Assembly: GCA_021776525.1 (NCBI GenBank)
Contig: JAJFFT010000004.1
Span: forward strand, 780,499-844,498
Direction of reading: 5' to 3'
Length of the DNA: 64,000 bases
Source of the DNA: Robiginitomaculum sp.
Lineage (GTDB): Bacteria > Pseudomonadota > Alphaproteobacteria > Caulobacterales > Maricaulaceae
In this document: one piece after another, positions 33,552-43,334 of the stretch
Layout: every line of letters begins with the position of its first letter
Numbering within the stretch: the stretch's first letter is position 1
The notes under the pieces: model-generated
What the model was told of the DNA's origin: nothing
The model's database searches: none
What the model saw: only the letters and a program-made list of their open reading frames with translations
Made by a program: the position numbers and the translations under genes

Positions 33552-34784
33552 TTAGTCGTCCAGGCGAGGCAGCGTACAACCGTCTTCAATGCCCGGCTCA
33601 ATAACCCAGGTGACGCTTCCCGTGTTGTGTACAAAAGTTCGTTTTGCACACACGCTTAAATCTTCAGCCGAAGGTTCTTCGCCAGCCAGTTTGGACCAGC
33701 GTATACCGCCGGTAATGAGCAAATCAAAGGTCGGTGCTTCTTCAAGGGTTGCGCTAAGCTCAACAATTCGCGTGCCATTGGGTTCAATGGTACATTGACC
33801 GGGGCCTTTGGCCTTGGGATGAACACAAAGAATTTGATTGGTTTTGTTGATCACGCCAACGCGCGGCGTTGTGGTTTGTTTCCGGTTTTCCTTATAGAGG
33901 TTCCTCTCTAACGGGATATTGTTAAGGGTGTTTTTACTCTGGTATATGTCACGTATGGTTTTTGCTGAGGTGAGGTTGAAGCTATTTTTTTCTTTGTCAG
34001 ACATGACAATGCAACCGCTTTCTAAACCCTTTTTCGTGTTGGAAAAGATATTAGAAATCAGCGGAATATACCCCTCAATCCCAGGCTGTGCTGCATCGCG
34101 AAGTATCAGTAATTCTTCCCAAGCTTCGGCAGTGTCCTGGCCCAGGTCAATGGCTCGGTTTTGAGCCTGGTGGGCTTTGCGATACCTTGCGATATCACCA
34201 TCATATTTCAGACTGTGAGCTTTGGCTTCTGCCAACGCGGTTTTGCGTTCTTCTTCCAATGCCTGACATTGTGCGGGGTCCGGAGCGGGCTTTGTTTCTG
34301 GTTCTGTTTGGGGGGCAGGTGCGGCAAAGAAACTCTTCCAGTCTGCGGGTAACATATCCATTTGCGCGATACTGTTTTTGTATCGTTTAACGCCGCGAGA
34401 CAGGCGCTCATCCAAATCTTCCGAACTGGCATTGGTGCATTTGGCTTTTGTGTAGTCCTGCATCAATGCAAAACCGGTTTGCAAAGCTTCAAGTGCTGCA
34501 ACAGCTGAGGGTTTGGCCTGGTCGCGGGCCTCCAGAACATCTGCCCACAGAGCTTTGATTGCCTCATCATCGCCGCCTGCGTCACGCGCTAGCCCAAGAC
34601 GCTCATCGAGGGCCTTCGCGGCCTCATCAAAGGCGGCGCGGCTAGTGTTAATTTGTTCCTGCGAGTGTGTTATGCCGGGGGTCAGTTGTTCACACATTGC
34701 GACGTCCATTGGCGCGTCTGTTTTAGGTGAACATGCTGCCAGGATAAACAGCGTTGCAAAGAGAGGCGAAAGATTTTTAAGCAT
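33552..34784 (-). CDS. Lipoprotein of unknown function
   Basis: About 410 residues from the ATG at 34784; an open frame continues to 34856 but overlaps the thymidine kinase gene. Signal peptide MLKNLSPLFATLFILAAC has a lipobox LAAC with Cys at 18. The body has two similar alpha-helical segments that both contain an ALEEERKTALAEAKAH- or ARDAGGDDEAIKAL-like run and a E-A-W-E-E-L-L-x-L-R-D-A / I-K-A-L-W-A-D-V-L-E-A-R-D stretch, suggesting an internal duplication around residues 20-130 and 190-270. A Cys-bearing beta-rich end (about 320-410) contains INKTNQILCVHP and ITGGIRWSKLAGEEPS. No family recognised. A somewhat A+T-richer gene than its neighbours. Confidence 0.72.
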   Translation of the reverse strand: MLKNLSPLFATLFILAACSPKTDAPMDVAMCEQLTPGITHSQEQINTSRAAFDEAAKALDERLGLARDAGGDDEAIKALWADVLEARDQAKPSAVAALEALQTGFALMQDYTKAKCTNASSEDLDERLSRGVKRYKNSIAQMDMLPADWKSFFAAPAPQTEPETKPAPDPAQCQALEEERKTALAEAKAHSLKYDGDIARYRKAHQAQNRAIDLGQDTAEAWEELLILRDAAQPGIEGYIPLISNIFSNTKKGLESGCIVMSDKEKNSFNLTSAKTIRDIYQSKNTLNNIPLERNLYKENRKQTTTPRVGVINKTNQILCVHPKAKGPGQCTIEPNGTRIVELSATLEEAPTFDLLITGGIRWSKLAGEEPSAEDLSVCAKRTFVHNTGSVTWVIEPGIEDGCTLPRLDD

Positions 34785-34795
34785 TACATCGTCCA

Positions 34796-35398
34796 TCATG
34801 TTTTGGGTTGGGCGCTCTGCCCCATAAGTTGCTGAGCTTTCCAGTGTCGCCGACATAGCGAAATATATTGGTCATTACCACCGATATGTATCTGGGCGCC
34901 TTCTTGCACGGGCTGGCCATCTTCATCAAGCCGCATCACCATAATGGCCTTGGCCCCACACCAGCAAATGGTCCGTATTTCGCGCAATTGATCAGCGATG
35001 GACAGCAATATTTCGCTACCTGGAAACAGCTTGCCCTGAAAATCAGTGCGCAAGCCATAACATAAAACCGGAATCTTCAGATCGTCGGCAATAGCGGCCA
35101 GTTGCCAGACTTGTTCCGGCGTTAAAAACTGTGCTTCGTCAATCAGCACACAATCCAGCTTAGCCTGGTTATGCAGGTCCGTAATTTTGCCGCACAGATC
35201 GTCATCCTTGGTAAAGACATAAGCATCCTTGGCGATGCCAATCCTGGACGCTATACGGCCTTTGCCGGCCCGCTGGTCCACCAATGCGGTAAACAGACAC
35301 GTGCGCATGCCGCGTTCTTCATAATTGTGGGCGGCCTGTAATAAAACCGTGGACTTGCCCGCATTCATGGCGGCGTAGCTGAAATAAAGCTTGGACAC
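34796..35398 (-). CDS. tdk: Thymidine kinase
   Basis: 200 residues from a GTG at 35398, chosen over the ATG at 35431 because AGGGGGA lies five bases before it and the resulting N terminus (VSKLYFSYAAMNAGKST) aligns with other Tdk proteins. P-loop MNAGKST, catalytic Glu in DCVLIDEAQFL, and the zinc-site cysteines in ICWCGAKA and CRRHW identify the type II (retro-viral-like, dTTP-regulated) kinase. It phosphorylates thymidine in the salvage pathway. It follows the ABC/aminopeptidase gene on the same strand with a 53-base gap that has a short inverted repeat. Confidence 0.94.
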   Translation of the reverse strand: MSKLYFSYAAMNAGKSTVLLQAAHNYEERGMRTCLFTALVDQRAGKGRIASRIGIAKDAYVFTKDDDLCGKITDLHNQAKLDCVLIDEAQFLTPEQVWQLAAIADDLKIPVLCYGLRTDFQGKLFPGSEILLSIADQLREIRTICWCGAKAIMVMRLDEDGQPVQEGAQIHIGGNDQYISLCRRHWKAQQLMGQSAQPKT

Positions 35399-35410
35399 AT
35401 ATTCCCCCTG

Positions 35411-35434
35411 TAAGCAGCCCGTTTGGGCCACTTA
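35411..35434 (-). promoter_or_regulatory. Short hairpin between the ABC/M1 gene and tdk
   Basis: On the minus strand TAAG..GCCC, loop AAAC, then GGGC..CTTA forms an imperfect 10-bp stem just before the tdk ribosome site. No T-run follows, so it is not a simple terminator; it may limit read-through or translation. Confidence 0.25.
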
Positions 35435-35451
35435 CAGTTTAAGGGCACATC

Positions 35452-38400
35452 CTAGTTTTTGAAAGCAAGTTTGTCTTTGGGCAATGATTTTACATTGTCC
35501 TTGACGTTGCGTTCGATCAGCAGGCGCCTTGGGTCAAGAAGAACGAAGGCTGGCCGCTCATCCAGATCAAAGGACAAATCGGTACTGGAACCGGTGATAT
35601 GCACTCTTTCCAGCTTTATCCACTGATCACCAAGGGTCTCTTTTGGATCCTTGGTGTAAAACCCAATTTCAACCCATTCGTCGAGTTTTTCGCCCTCGAT
35701 CTCGGTCACCGAGGTTTCCTTGCCATCGTCCTCGGCGGCGATTTTCTTATCTACTTTTGCCGTCAGGCTGACGGTATATCCGCCGGTCGCATTGGGTTTG
35801 ATGGTGACGTCACCATCATATTCTAAATCCCAGAAGGTAATGCGGTCCCAGTAATCAGTGATCAGTCCCTGCCATTGCGGGCCAGCCGCAGCGCGCAGGG
35901 CATCGACCAACTCTTTGGTGGTTGGGTAGGGCGGGCCTTTGGACCCGAACTCTTGCAAAAAGCCGCGAATGGCGCCCTGCATCTTGTCTTTGCCCATATA
36001 GTGTTTCAGGCCCCAGAACACCCAACTGGCCTTGTTATAGTCAAGATATTGTTGTTGCTCGGCCAGTGCCAAAGGTGGCTCTGTATCCCGATCAGCCGTA
36101 CGAGACGTCAGATAGGCCTGAATGGCGCGAACTTCCAGAACACGCCTGGCTTTTTGCCACCCCAGCGCCTCTTCATAGGCGGTCATGGCGGTATTTTCAG
36201 TCAGACCCTCGGAAAGAACATTAAAGCCCTTGGTGTTGGCCGGCACAATCTGGTGGGCAAACCATTGGTGACCGATTTCGTGCATCACGACATAGGTTGC
36301 CAGATCAAGGCTTTCATTATCCTCTGGATTGCCAGGGTCCATCACAAAGCCAATCCGTTCGGAGAATGGGATCGTGCCGGCAAAGGATTGTGCAAATCCG
36401 CCATAGGGAAATTCCAGAATGCGAATCTGATTATATTGATATGGACCATAGGTCTTAGTGTAAGTGCTCAGCGAGACCTTCATGGCCTTGATCATCAGCT
36501 CAATATTATAATTGTGAGGCTGGTGATAATAGATCGCCAGAGGAATATCCCGCCCATTGGGGTTTTCCCAGACGTCACGTTTGACGGTATAGTCCGCCGA
36601 AAGAAACGAAACGAAATTCAGGATCGGGTTGATCGCCTGATAATCGCGACAGGCTTTGCCGTTTTCCTCGTATTCGCGGACCATTTTACCCGGCGCAATG
36701 GGGATTTGCCCCTTGTCCGTGCAGATTTTAGCCTTGAAATCCACATAGTCGGATGACGGGCTGATAAAGTGCCTTTGCCGCGCTGTCTCGTCCGTGCGAT
36801 CGGCACGTTTTTCAAGCTTAGGCAGGTCATATTTGCGACGCTTGTCGGGGTTGGTCAGGCGATTATCTTGTACACCAATCTGCGGCATGGAGGCAAAATT
36901 ATTGACAAAAGTACCATTGTGCAAAATCGGCTGCTCATCGCCCAAAGTGCTGGCACGAATGAAGGTTTCAAAACGCATCCGGGTTTTAGAACCTGGTGCC
37001 AATGGTGGCTCAAAGCGATAAATGCGTGTCCCGTAATTGTTGATCTCGTCGATATTTTCCCTGTCGGTGACCTGGTTGGCTCCGTCAAGTTCAAGGCGGC
37101 GATTATCCTCCTTCTTTTGTACGGGCATATTGATATAAATGTCTTTCAGTGCCGCATCCGTGGTGTTTTCGACGATATATTCGCCTTTGAACACAGCCGT
37201 TTTGTCTGACGGGTTGATGGTGATGTCCACATTAACTGAGCGTATTTTGGGTTGCGGTATGTTGAGTTGGTCGCCAAGCAGTTTTTCCCAAGCGACCTGG
37301 CGCAGCTCGCCTTGTTTTTGTGTGCGAAAATTATTGTTTTTATAGGCCTGATAGATCACAAAACCCGACCCGACAAAGCTGAACAGGAAGAGGGTTGCCA
37401 AAAGTGCCGACGGGGCATTCAGGCGTTTTCCTACTGTCTTGAGACGGCTCTGCAAGCTGCTTTGTAATCCGCGCCGCCACAACCAGATGCTCAACACAGC
37501 AAACAAGGCTGCCAGAGAACCCCAGTACAACCCAAACCACTTAAAACGGATCAGGCTGGCAAAGCCGTTGATTTCAGAAAGCCGTCCCGAAGACATGTCC
37601 CCGTACTCCATCAAGGGATGCGAAAAGGGCAGGCTGCCGATGATGAAGAAGAAAAAGATAACCAGCGCACCAGAGGCCAGCATGCCCAGCACGCGGTTCG
37701 GCATAAAATTCTGGATGAACAGGGCCAGAATACTGAACAGTATAATGCGCGGGGCAAACGACATGAAGGTGAACTTCAGATAAGCAGCTAGGTTTACCGG
37801 GACATCACCAATGGCTATTTGTGCGGCCATACCAAAGGCAATGCCAATAACCATGATGGTGATCGTAATCAGAATCAGCGCAACCCATTTGCTGGCCATA
37901 AGCGGCCAGTTTTTAACGGGGCTGGCATCCAGAATTTCGGTCATCCCAGACGTGTTATCTCGCCAGATAATTTCGCCGCTAAAGAATACCATTATAATCA
38001 GAAGGGGGATGGCCAAAGAGCCAATGACCGTCTGGATCATCTGCAGGCTGGTCGGCAAAGAGGGGCTGGGCAGAAATTCCATCTGCACATAAACTGTCAA
38101 GCCAAAGAGTGCCACCGCCAATAAGGTCAGGATAATAAAGGGGATGCTTTTGACCGTTGTTACGTATTCATAACGCAGGCGTGTCAGGAAGGCCCCCAGT
38201 GGTGCCTGACGGGGTTTGACGGGGTGCAGGACAATGCGGCCTGTGCTGGTTTGGTCTTCAACCTTGTGGTTTTTGACTTTACCGCTCGCTAGGCCTCGTC
38301 TGAACAGACCAAAGCTGGCAAATAACAAGGCAATGCCAACACCACCCCAGACAAGCCGGTTCAAGCCAATATAACCCGTCAGCGGCGACATCCGGGTATT

Positions 38401-39090
38401 TTGTTCGGCTGCGGGCCAAAACTCTGTGGTAATGGCCAAGGCGTTAGAGCCAAAAGGATCGGCCAGAGATGTGACAAGATCAGACGCATCCTGACCAACA
38501 AAAAAACCGCTTATGGTATAGAAGATAAAGAGGGCTACCGCGCTGACATAGACCAGCGAACGGTTGCGCGTAATCGCGGCGACGGCGGTGAAAAGTCCGC
38601 TGATCAACAAGGTGTTGATGGCGATATAAACCAATGATGGTTGCAAGAAATAGAGTGGATTGATCGGGCCCAGTGTTTCCTTGTCGATCCACGGCGCAAA
38701 CTGTCCGGCAAAGAGGCCAAGCACAGCACCAAAAATGCACAAGAATGTAGCTATATAGACGCCAATCATACGCGATAAGGTCATGTCGCGCGTGGTGACG
38801 GGGGTGGCGTGCACAATTTCCAGCGTTTTATAGACGCTGTCGCGCATGACGCCGCTGACGACAAAAATGGCCCCAAAGAATATCGAGGCCAGGCTGAGAA
38901 CCGAGACTTGCAAGGCCAAGGTGATGGCACCGTTGGCTTTGACCTTTTCTCCGGCGCTGGATGAGATGGATATGGCGTCGGTCGACATGACCAGCGCGCC
39001 AATGAGAAACATGATGACAATGGTGATCCAGAACCCGACTTGTCGGGTATGGAATTTTATCTCGAAACCTATGAGCTTACTTAACATCAT
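35452..39090 (-). CDS. ABC-2-type permease fused to M1-family aminopeptidase
   Basis: 1212 residues. The N-terminal half (about 1-580) has about 12 membrane helices in two ABC-2-like permease modules, with a sequence GEIIWRDNTSGMTEILDASPVKN typical of this permease family. After a helix near 555-580 the C-terminal half is a soluble M1 metallopeptidase: zinc ligands HEIGHQWFAH at about 937-946 and the distal Glu in NVLSEGLTENTAM about 20 residues later; GGFAQSFAG is the region of the GAMEN-like exopeptidase loop. The peptidase should face the periplasm. The partner ATPase gene ends six bases before this start. Substrate unknown; similar fused proteins are common but uncharacterised in Bacteroidota and Proteobacteria. 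Confidence 0.88.
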   Translation of the reverse strand: MMLSKLIGFEIKFHTRQVGFWITIVIMFLIGALVMSTDAISISSSAGEKVKANGAITLALQVSVLSLASIFFGAIFVVSGVMRDSVYKTLEIVHATPVTTRDMTLSRMIGVYIATFLCIFGAVLGLFAGQFAPWIDKETLGPINPLYFLQPSLVYIAINTLLISGLFTAVAAITRNRSLVYVSAVALFIFYTISGFFVGQDASDLVTSLADPFGSNALAITTEFWPAAEQNTRMSPLTGYIGLNRLVWGGVGIALLFASFGLFRRGLASGKVKNHKVEDQTSTGRIVLHPVKPRQAPLGAFLTRLRYEYVTTVKSIPFIILTLLAVALFGLTVYVQMEFLPSPSLPTSLQMIQTVIGSLAIPLLIIMVFFSGEIIWRDNTSGMTEILDASPVKNWPLMASKWVALILITITIMVIGIAFGMAAQIAIGDVPVNLAAYLKFTFMSFAPRIILFSILALFIQNFMPNRVLGMLASGALVIFFFFIIGSLPFSHPLMEYGDMSSGRLSEINGFASLIRFKWFGLYWGSLAALFAVLSIWLWRRGLQSSLQSRLKTVGKRLNAPSALLATLFLFSFVGSGFVIYQAYKNNNFRTQKQGELRQVAWEKLLGDQLNIPQPKIRSVNVDITINPSDKTAVFKGEYIVENTTDAALKDIYINMPVQKKEDNRRLELDGANQVTDRENIDEINNYGTRIYRFEPPLAPGSKTRMRFETFIRASTLGDEQPILHNGTFVNNFASMPQIGVQDNRLTNPDKRRKYDLPKLEKRADRTDETARQRHFISPSSDYVDFKAKICTDKGQIPIAPGKMVREYEENGKACRDYQAINPILNFVSFLSADYTVKRDVWENPNGRDIPLAIYYHQPHNYNIELMIKAMKVSLSTYTKTYGPYQYNQIRILEFPYGGFAQSFAGTIPFSERIGFVMDPGNPEDNESLDLATYVVMHEIGHQWFAHQIVPANTKGFNVLSEGLTENTAMTAYEEALGWQKARRVLEVRAIQAYLTSRTADRDTEPPLALAEQQQYLDYNKASWVFWGLKHYMGKDKMQGAIRGFLQEFGSKGPPYPTTKELVDALRAAAGPQWQGLITDYWDRITFWDLEYDGDVTIKPNATGGYTVSLTAKVDKKIAAEDDGKETSVTEIEGEKLDEWVEIGFYTKDPKETLGDQWIKLERVHITGSSTDLSFDLDERPAFVLLDPRRLLIERNVKDNVKSLPKDKLAFKN

Positions 39091-39096
39091 TCGCCC

Positions 39097-39963
39097 CTAA
39101 ACCATGCGATACAGGTGAGCGAAATAGGCATCTTCAAGGTTGGGGTCATCCGCCTCGAAACCTGCCTCTGGTGCAGAATCAGCCAGAACGCTGATAATGA
39201 CGCCACCCATAAGCAGACGGGTGGAAAGCACTTTGTGTTTCTCTTTTAAGGCATCCACATCGCCTTTTTCGACCTTTTTGCGCCAGACCTTGCCATTGAT
39301 TTTGGCAATCAAGTCTTCGGGTGCACCGCGTGCCACAATCTCGCCTTCACCCATAATGGCCATGTCCGGACACAAATCGCGCACGTCATCCACAATATGG
39401 GTTGAGAGGATAATAACCTTGTCTTCCCCGGCCTCGCTGAGGAGGTCTAAGAAGCGTTGGCGCTCAAAAGGGTCCAGCCCGGCCGTAGGTTCGTCGACAA
39501 TGAGTACTTTCGGGTCTCCAAGCAGCGCCTGAGCAACGCCAAAACGTTGCCGCATTCCGCCGGAATATGTTGCCACGGCCGCGCCGCGCATAGTCCACAA
39601 ATTAACCGCGCGCAGCAATTCTTCAACCTGTTTACGGCGCTCTTTGGCATTGCTGACGCCTTTCAAAATTGCCAAATGATCCAAAAGAGCCAGGGCGCTC
39701 ATGCGTGGATACACACCAAAATCCTGTGGCAAATAGCCCAGAGTTTCGCGCATAACCTGTGGGTTTTTGGAAATATCTGTGCCGTTCAGCGTAATGTTTC
39801 CTGCGTCGGGCTGTAAAAGCGTGGCCAGGGTGCGCATCAGTGTCGATTTGCCAGCCCCATTGGGGCCAAGCAGGCCAAACATGCCTGGTTTCAGATCAAG
39901 AGAGACATCCTTGATGGCTTGGATTTTTCCAAAGGATTTTGAAATGTTGGAGATACTGATCAC
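39097..39963 (-). CDS. ABC transporter ATP-binding protein
   Basis: 288 residues. Walker A GPNGAGKSTLMRTLA near 35-49, the Q-loop LGYLPQDFGVYPRMSA, signature YSGGMRQRFGVAQALLGDP near 132, Walker B VLIVDEPTAGLD and the H-loop LSTHIVDD. The final 70 residues resemble the regulatory C-terminal region of ABC-2 exporters. It powers the downstream permease-aminopeptidase protein. The pair reads leftwards from the 460-base gap that precedes rpmF. Confidence 0.95.
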   Translation of the reverse strand: MISISNISKSFGKIQAIKDVSLDLKPGMFGLLGPNGAGKSTLMRTLATLLQPDAGNITLNGTDISKNPQVMRETLGYLPQDFGVYPRMSALALLDHLAILKGVSNAKERRKQVEELLRAVNLWTMRGAAVATYSGGMRQRFGVAQALLGDPKVLIVDEPTAGLDPFERQRFLDLLSEAGEDKVIILSTHIVDDVRDLCPDMAIMGEGEIVARGAPEDLIAKINGKVWRKKVEKGDVDALKEKHKVLSTRLLMGGVIISVLADSAPEAGFEADDPNLEDAYFAHLYRMV

Positions 39964-40423
39964 GCGACAACCCCGCAGTTAAACCGTGCGGTGGTGGTCC
40001 TGATGCTGACTCAACATCCGCATGATACTCGATAAAAAAATATTGTTATGCGATAAATTCATTATCGACAAGCAATAAAGCATATTTTTCGAAATTTTAG
40101 GGTGAGGGTGCACTGAGACTCAGATGGGGATTGGCCTGCATGCTCCGGCACTGGCTGTGCCGGTTTGCCTGTATTGGCAAAAAAAGGCCGTCTGCTCTGA
40201 GCCGCGACAATCCTGATATCCGAAGGTTTGTTTGCGGTTGCGCGTCAGAGGCGACGGCCACAATATGTCTATACCACAAAACGCCTTCGTATGCACGTGC
40301 CATAAGGGACACTGCATTTCATGCACTAAGCGCTTGTGAAAACCTTGGCATTGCGCTATGTCCGCGCGCTTGGCGGAACATATCCGCTTAACGAGATTCT
40401 CATTGATAAAAAGGATAGGTCTT
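39964..40423. other. 460-base gap with divergent promoters, an AT-rich operator-like palindrome and a hairpin
   Basis: Between the divergent ABC and rpmF genes. The AT-rich part (40025-40100) carries the CGATAA/TTATCG palindrome, listed separately, and probably the ABC promoter. 40145-40163 forms a perfect 7-bp hairpin CCGGCAC-TGGCT-GTGCCGG. The short open frame 40131-40391 has no ribosome site and unusual Cys/Arg content, so I do not call it. No tRNA or other known RNA was recognised. Confidence 0.6.
40051..40067. promoter_or_regulatory. CGATAA-N5-TTATCG palindrome, putative operator of the ABC pair
   Basis: CGATAA (40051-40056) and TTATCG (40062-40067) are perfect 6-bp arms around a 5-base centre; a further CGATAA lies at 40030-40035 in the same orientation and spacing of two helical turns (21 bases). 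The pair of sites is about 90 bases before the ATPase gene start. Confidence 0.4.
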
Positions 40424-40603
40424 ATGGCTGTCCCCAAAAGTAAAATCACCAAATCCCGCCGTGGCATGCGCCGCAGCCATGATCGTCTGGCCGCTGCTAC
40501 ATACATCGAAGACAGCGATTCTGGCGAACTACGTCGTCCGCATCACATTGACCTGAAGACCGGCATGTATCGCGGCAAGCAGATCCTTGATCCCAAGGAC
40601 TAA
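40424..40603 (+). CDS. rpmF: 50S ribosomal protein L32
   Basis: 59 residues from the ATG at 40424 (a longer open frame begins at 40358 but [20 protein letters not shown] is the standard L32 start). The typical basic N terminus and the later [16 protein letters not shown] match alphaproteobacterial L32. The zinc-binding Cys residues of some L32 proteins are absent, which is normal for this class. No plsX-fabH genes follow; eno lies 244 bases downstream. Confidence 0.97.
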   Translation: MAVPKSKITKSRRGMRRSHDRLAAATYIEDSDSGELRRPHHIDLKTGMYRGKQILDPKD

Positions 40604-40667
40604 GGTTTGATCGGTCTTTAGGCCGTAACGGCTAGCGATCGTTTCGATCTGCAAAATTATAGATTAA

Positions 40668-42125
<1,458 letters not shown>

Positions 42126-42252
42126 AGGGCCATTAAGGGGCGCTTGGGTCACTTTTTTTCATGAATATTTGAACTTCCTAATATTAGGTGCTATGCATAC
42201 ACATTCCCGTATAACGGGTACGCAATATTCATAATGTCGGGGAGGACATGAA

Positions 42253-42663
42253 ATGAACCTTAAATCAACAATGCTGGCCGGGGTGTTTGCGCTTTCAATG
42301 TTTAGCGCCAGTCCGGTTATGGCCGATATGGCTGATAAAGCACTGGGCGATTGGGTGCGCAGTTCAGAAAACTGGATCGTCAATTTTTATATGTGCGGCG
42401 ATAAATTGTGCGGCAAGGTAAAATCTGGCGAAGGCGTGGACAAGAAAAGTGGCGGCCCGGTTGTCGGTGTGGACATGCTGTTTGATCTGGAAAAGGTCGA
42501 CGAAAACCGCTGGAAAGGCAAAATGTATGACCCCAAAGGTGGTGGTCTTTATGCCGGTCACGTTAAAGTGCTGGGTGACAACACGGTCAAAATGTCTGGC
42601 TGCATGGCGAAGATCATGTGCCGGTCAGAGACCTGGGAGCGTGCTTCAGCATCCGCCGAATAA
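42253..42663 (+). CDS. DUF2147 exported protein
   Basis: 136 residues with a signal peptide (MNLKSTMLAGVFALSMFSASPVMA). The mature part matches DUF2147: LGDWVRSSENWIVNFYMCGDKLCGKV, then WKGKMYDPKGGGLYAGHVKVLGDNTVKMSGCM, a small lipocalin-like beta barrel with two conserved Cys pairs. Periplasmic; the function of the family is not known. GGAGGAC at about 42240-42247 is a good ribosome site. A strong terminator follows 20 bases after the stop, so this transcript ends before ftsB. Confidence 0.85.
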   Translation: MNLKSTMLAGVFALSMFSASPVMADMADKALGDWVRSSENWIVNFYMCGDKLCGKVKSGEGVDKKSGGPVVGVDMLFDLEKVDENRWKGKMYDPKGGGLYAGHVKVLGDNTVKMSGCMAKIMCRSETWERASASAE

Positions 42664-42683
42664 CGTTTTATCACATGATAACG

Positions 42684-42712
42684 AAAAGCCCGGACATGTT
42701 CCGGGCTTTTTT
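42684..42712 (+). terminator. Rho-independent terminator
   Basis: AAAAGCCCGGA, loop CATGT, then TCCGGGCTTTT with two further T form an 11-bp perfect stem with a U-run at its base. It closes the DUF2147 transcript and separates it from ftsB. Confidence 0.9.
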
Positions 42713-42844
42713 GTACCTGCTCAGGTGTTTTCCACCGCTTTCTAACGGCTTTTTTACTATTTGCCTCCACGGTGTCTAAGCGCCAGAATTGTGCGCAAAA
42801 CAAAAGCCGGATGACGCAGAACGCGCGGCGGTGAATGGTTGGTG

Positions 42845-43192
42845 ATGACGCGTTTCAAACGGCTGCTGCCCATAGTGGGTTTTGCCTGGGTTATTATGTA
42901 TTTTGCCTTTCACGCCCTAAGCGGCGAGCAGGGCATGCGTAACCTTATGGTCTATAAACAACGTGAAAGTGTTCTCAATCAGCAATTGGTCCAGCTCCAG
43001 GAATGCCGTGCACGCTATGAGCGGCGTATAGCAATGTTGAGCGATGAGAATCTGGACCTGGATTATCTGGAAGAACGCGCCCACGCTGTGCTCTATCTCG
43101 CCGATCCAAAAGACATTGTTCTGACATTGCGAGTCGATGACAGCCAAAGTGCGGCGGGGCAATCGATTTGCGGTTCTGGTCAGGCCTCATAA
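42845..43192 (+). CDS. ftsB: Cell division protein FtsB/DivIC family
   Basis: 115 residues from the ATG at 42845 (TTG and GTG codons just before it are also possible). A single N-terminal membrane helix (about 8-28) is followed by a coiled coil (about 35-75, ESVLNQQLVQLQECRARYERRIAML) and the LDYLEERAHAVLYLADPKDIVLT end typical of alphaproteobacterial FtsB/septum formation initiator. It bridges FtsL and FtsQ in the divisome. The position between eno and pdhA is the usual alphaproteobacterial one. Confidence 0.88.
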   Translation: MTRFKRLLPIVGFAWVIMYFAFHALSGEQGMRNLMVYKQRESVLNQQLVQLQECRARYERRIAMLSDENLDLDYLEERAHAVLYLADPKDIVLTLRVDDSQSAAGQSICGSGQAS

Positions 43193-43334
43193 GCCTTCTT
43201 ATTGTTCCGCTGTGCCTCTACAGAAGCGCTCAATAAACAAAGAGCAGACACCACAAGGTCTGGCTATGGCTTGTGTCGGCCATGTCTCTAGGTTAGACAC
43301 GATTACATATATCATTTAATTCACGTGTGTAATA

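Noticed and set aside
40131..40391. Open frame of 86 codons before rpmF
   Set aside because: No ribosome site and Cys/Arg composition unlike the proteins here; it covers a hairpin and is read better as leader DNA.
39964..40423. A tRNA or riboswitch in the gap before rpmF
   Set aside because: No cloverleaf, T-loop or known riboswitch core could be traced; only simple hairpins are seen.
43294..43320. TAGACA...TTTAAT as a -35/-10 promoter for pdhA
   Set aside because: The spacer is 15 bases and the elements are weak in an A+T-rich patch; not supportable without transcript data.
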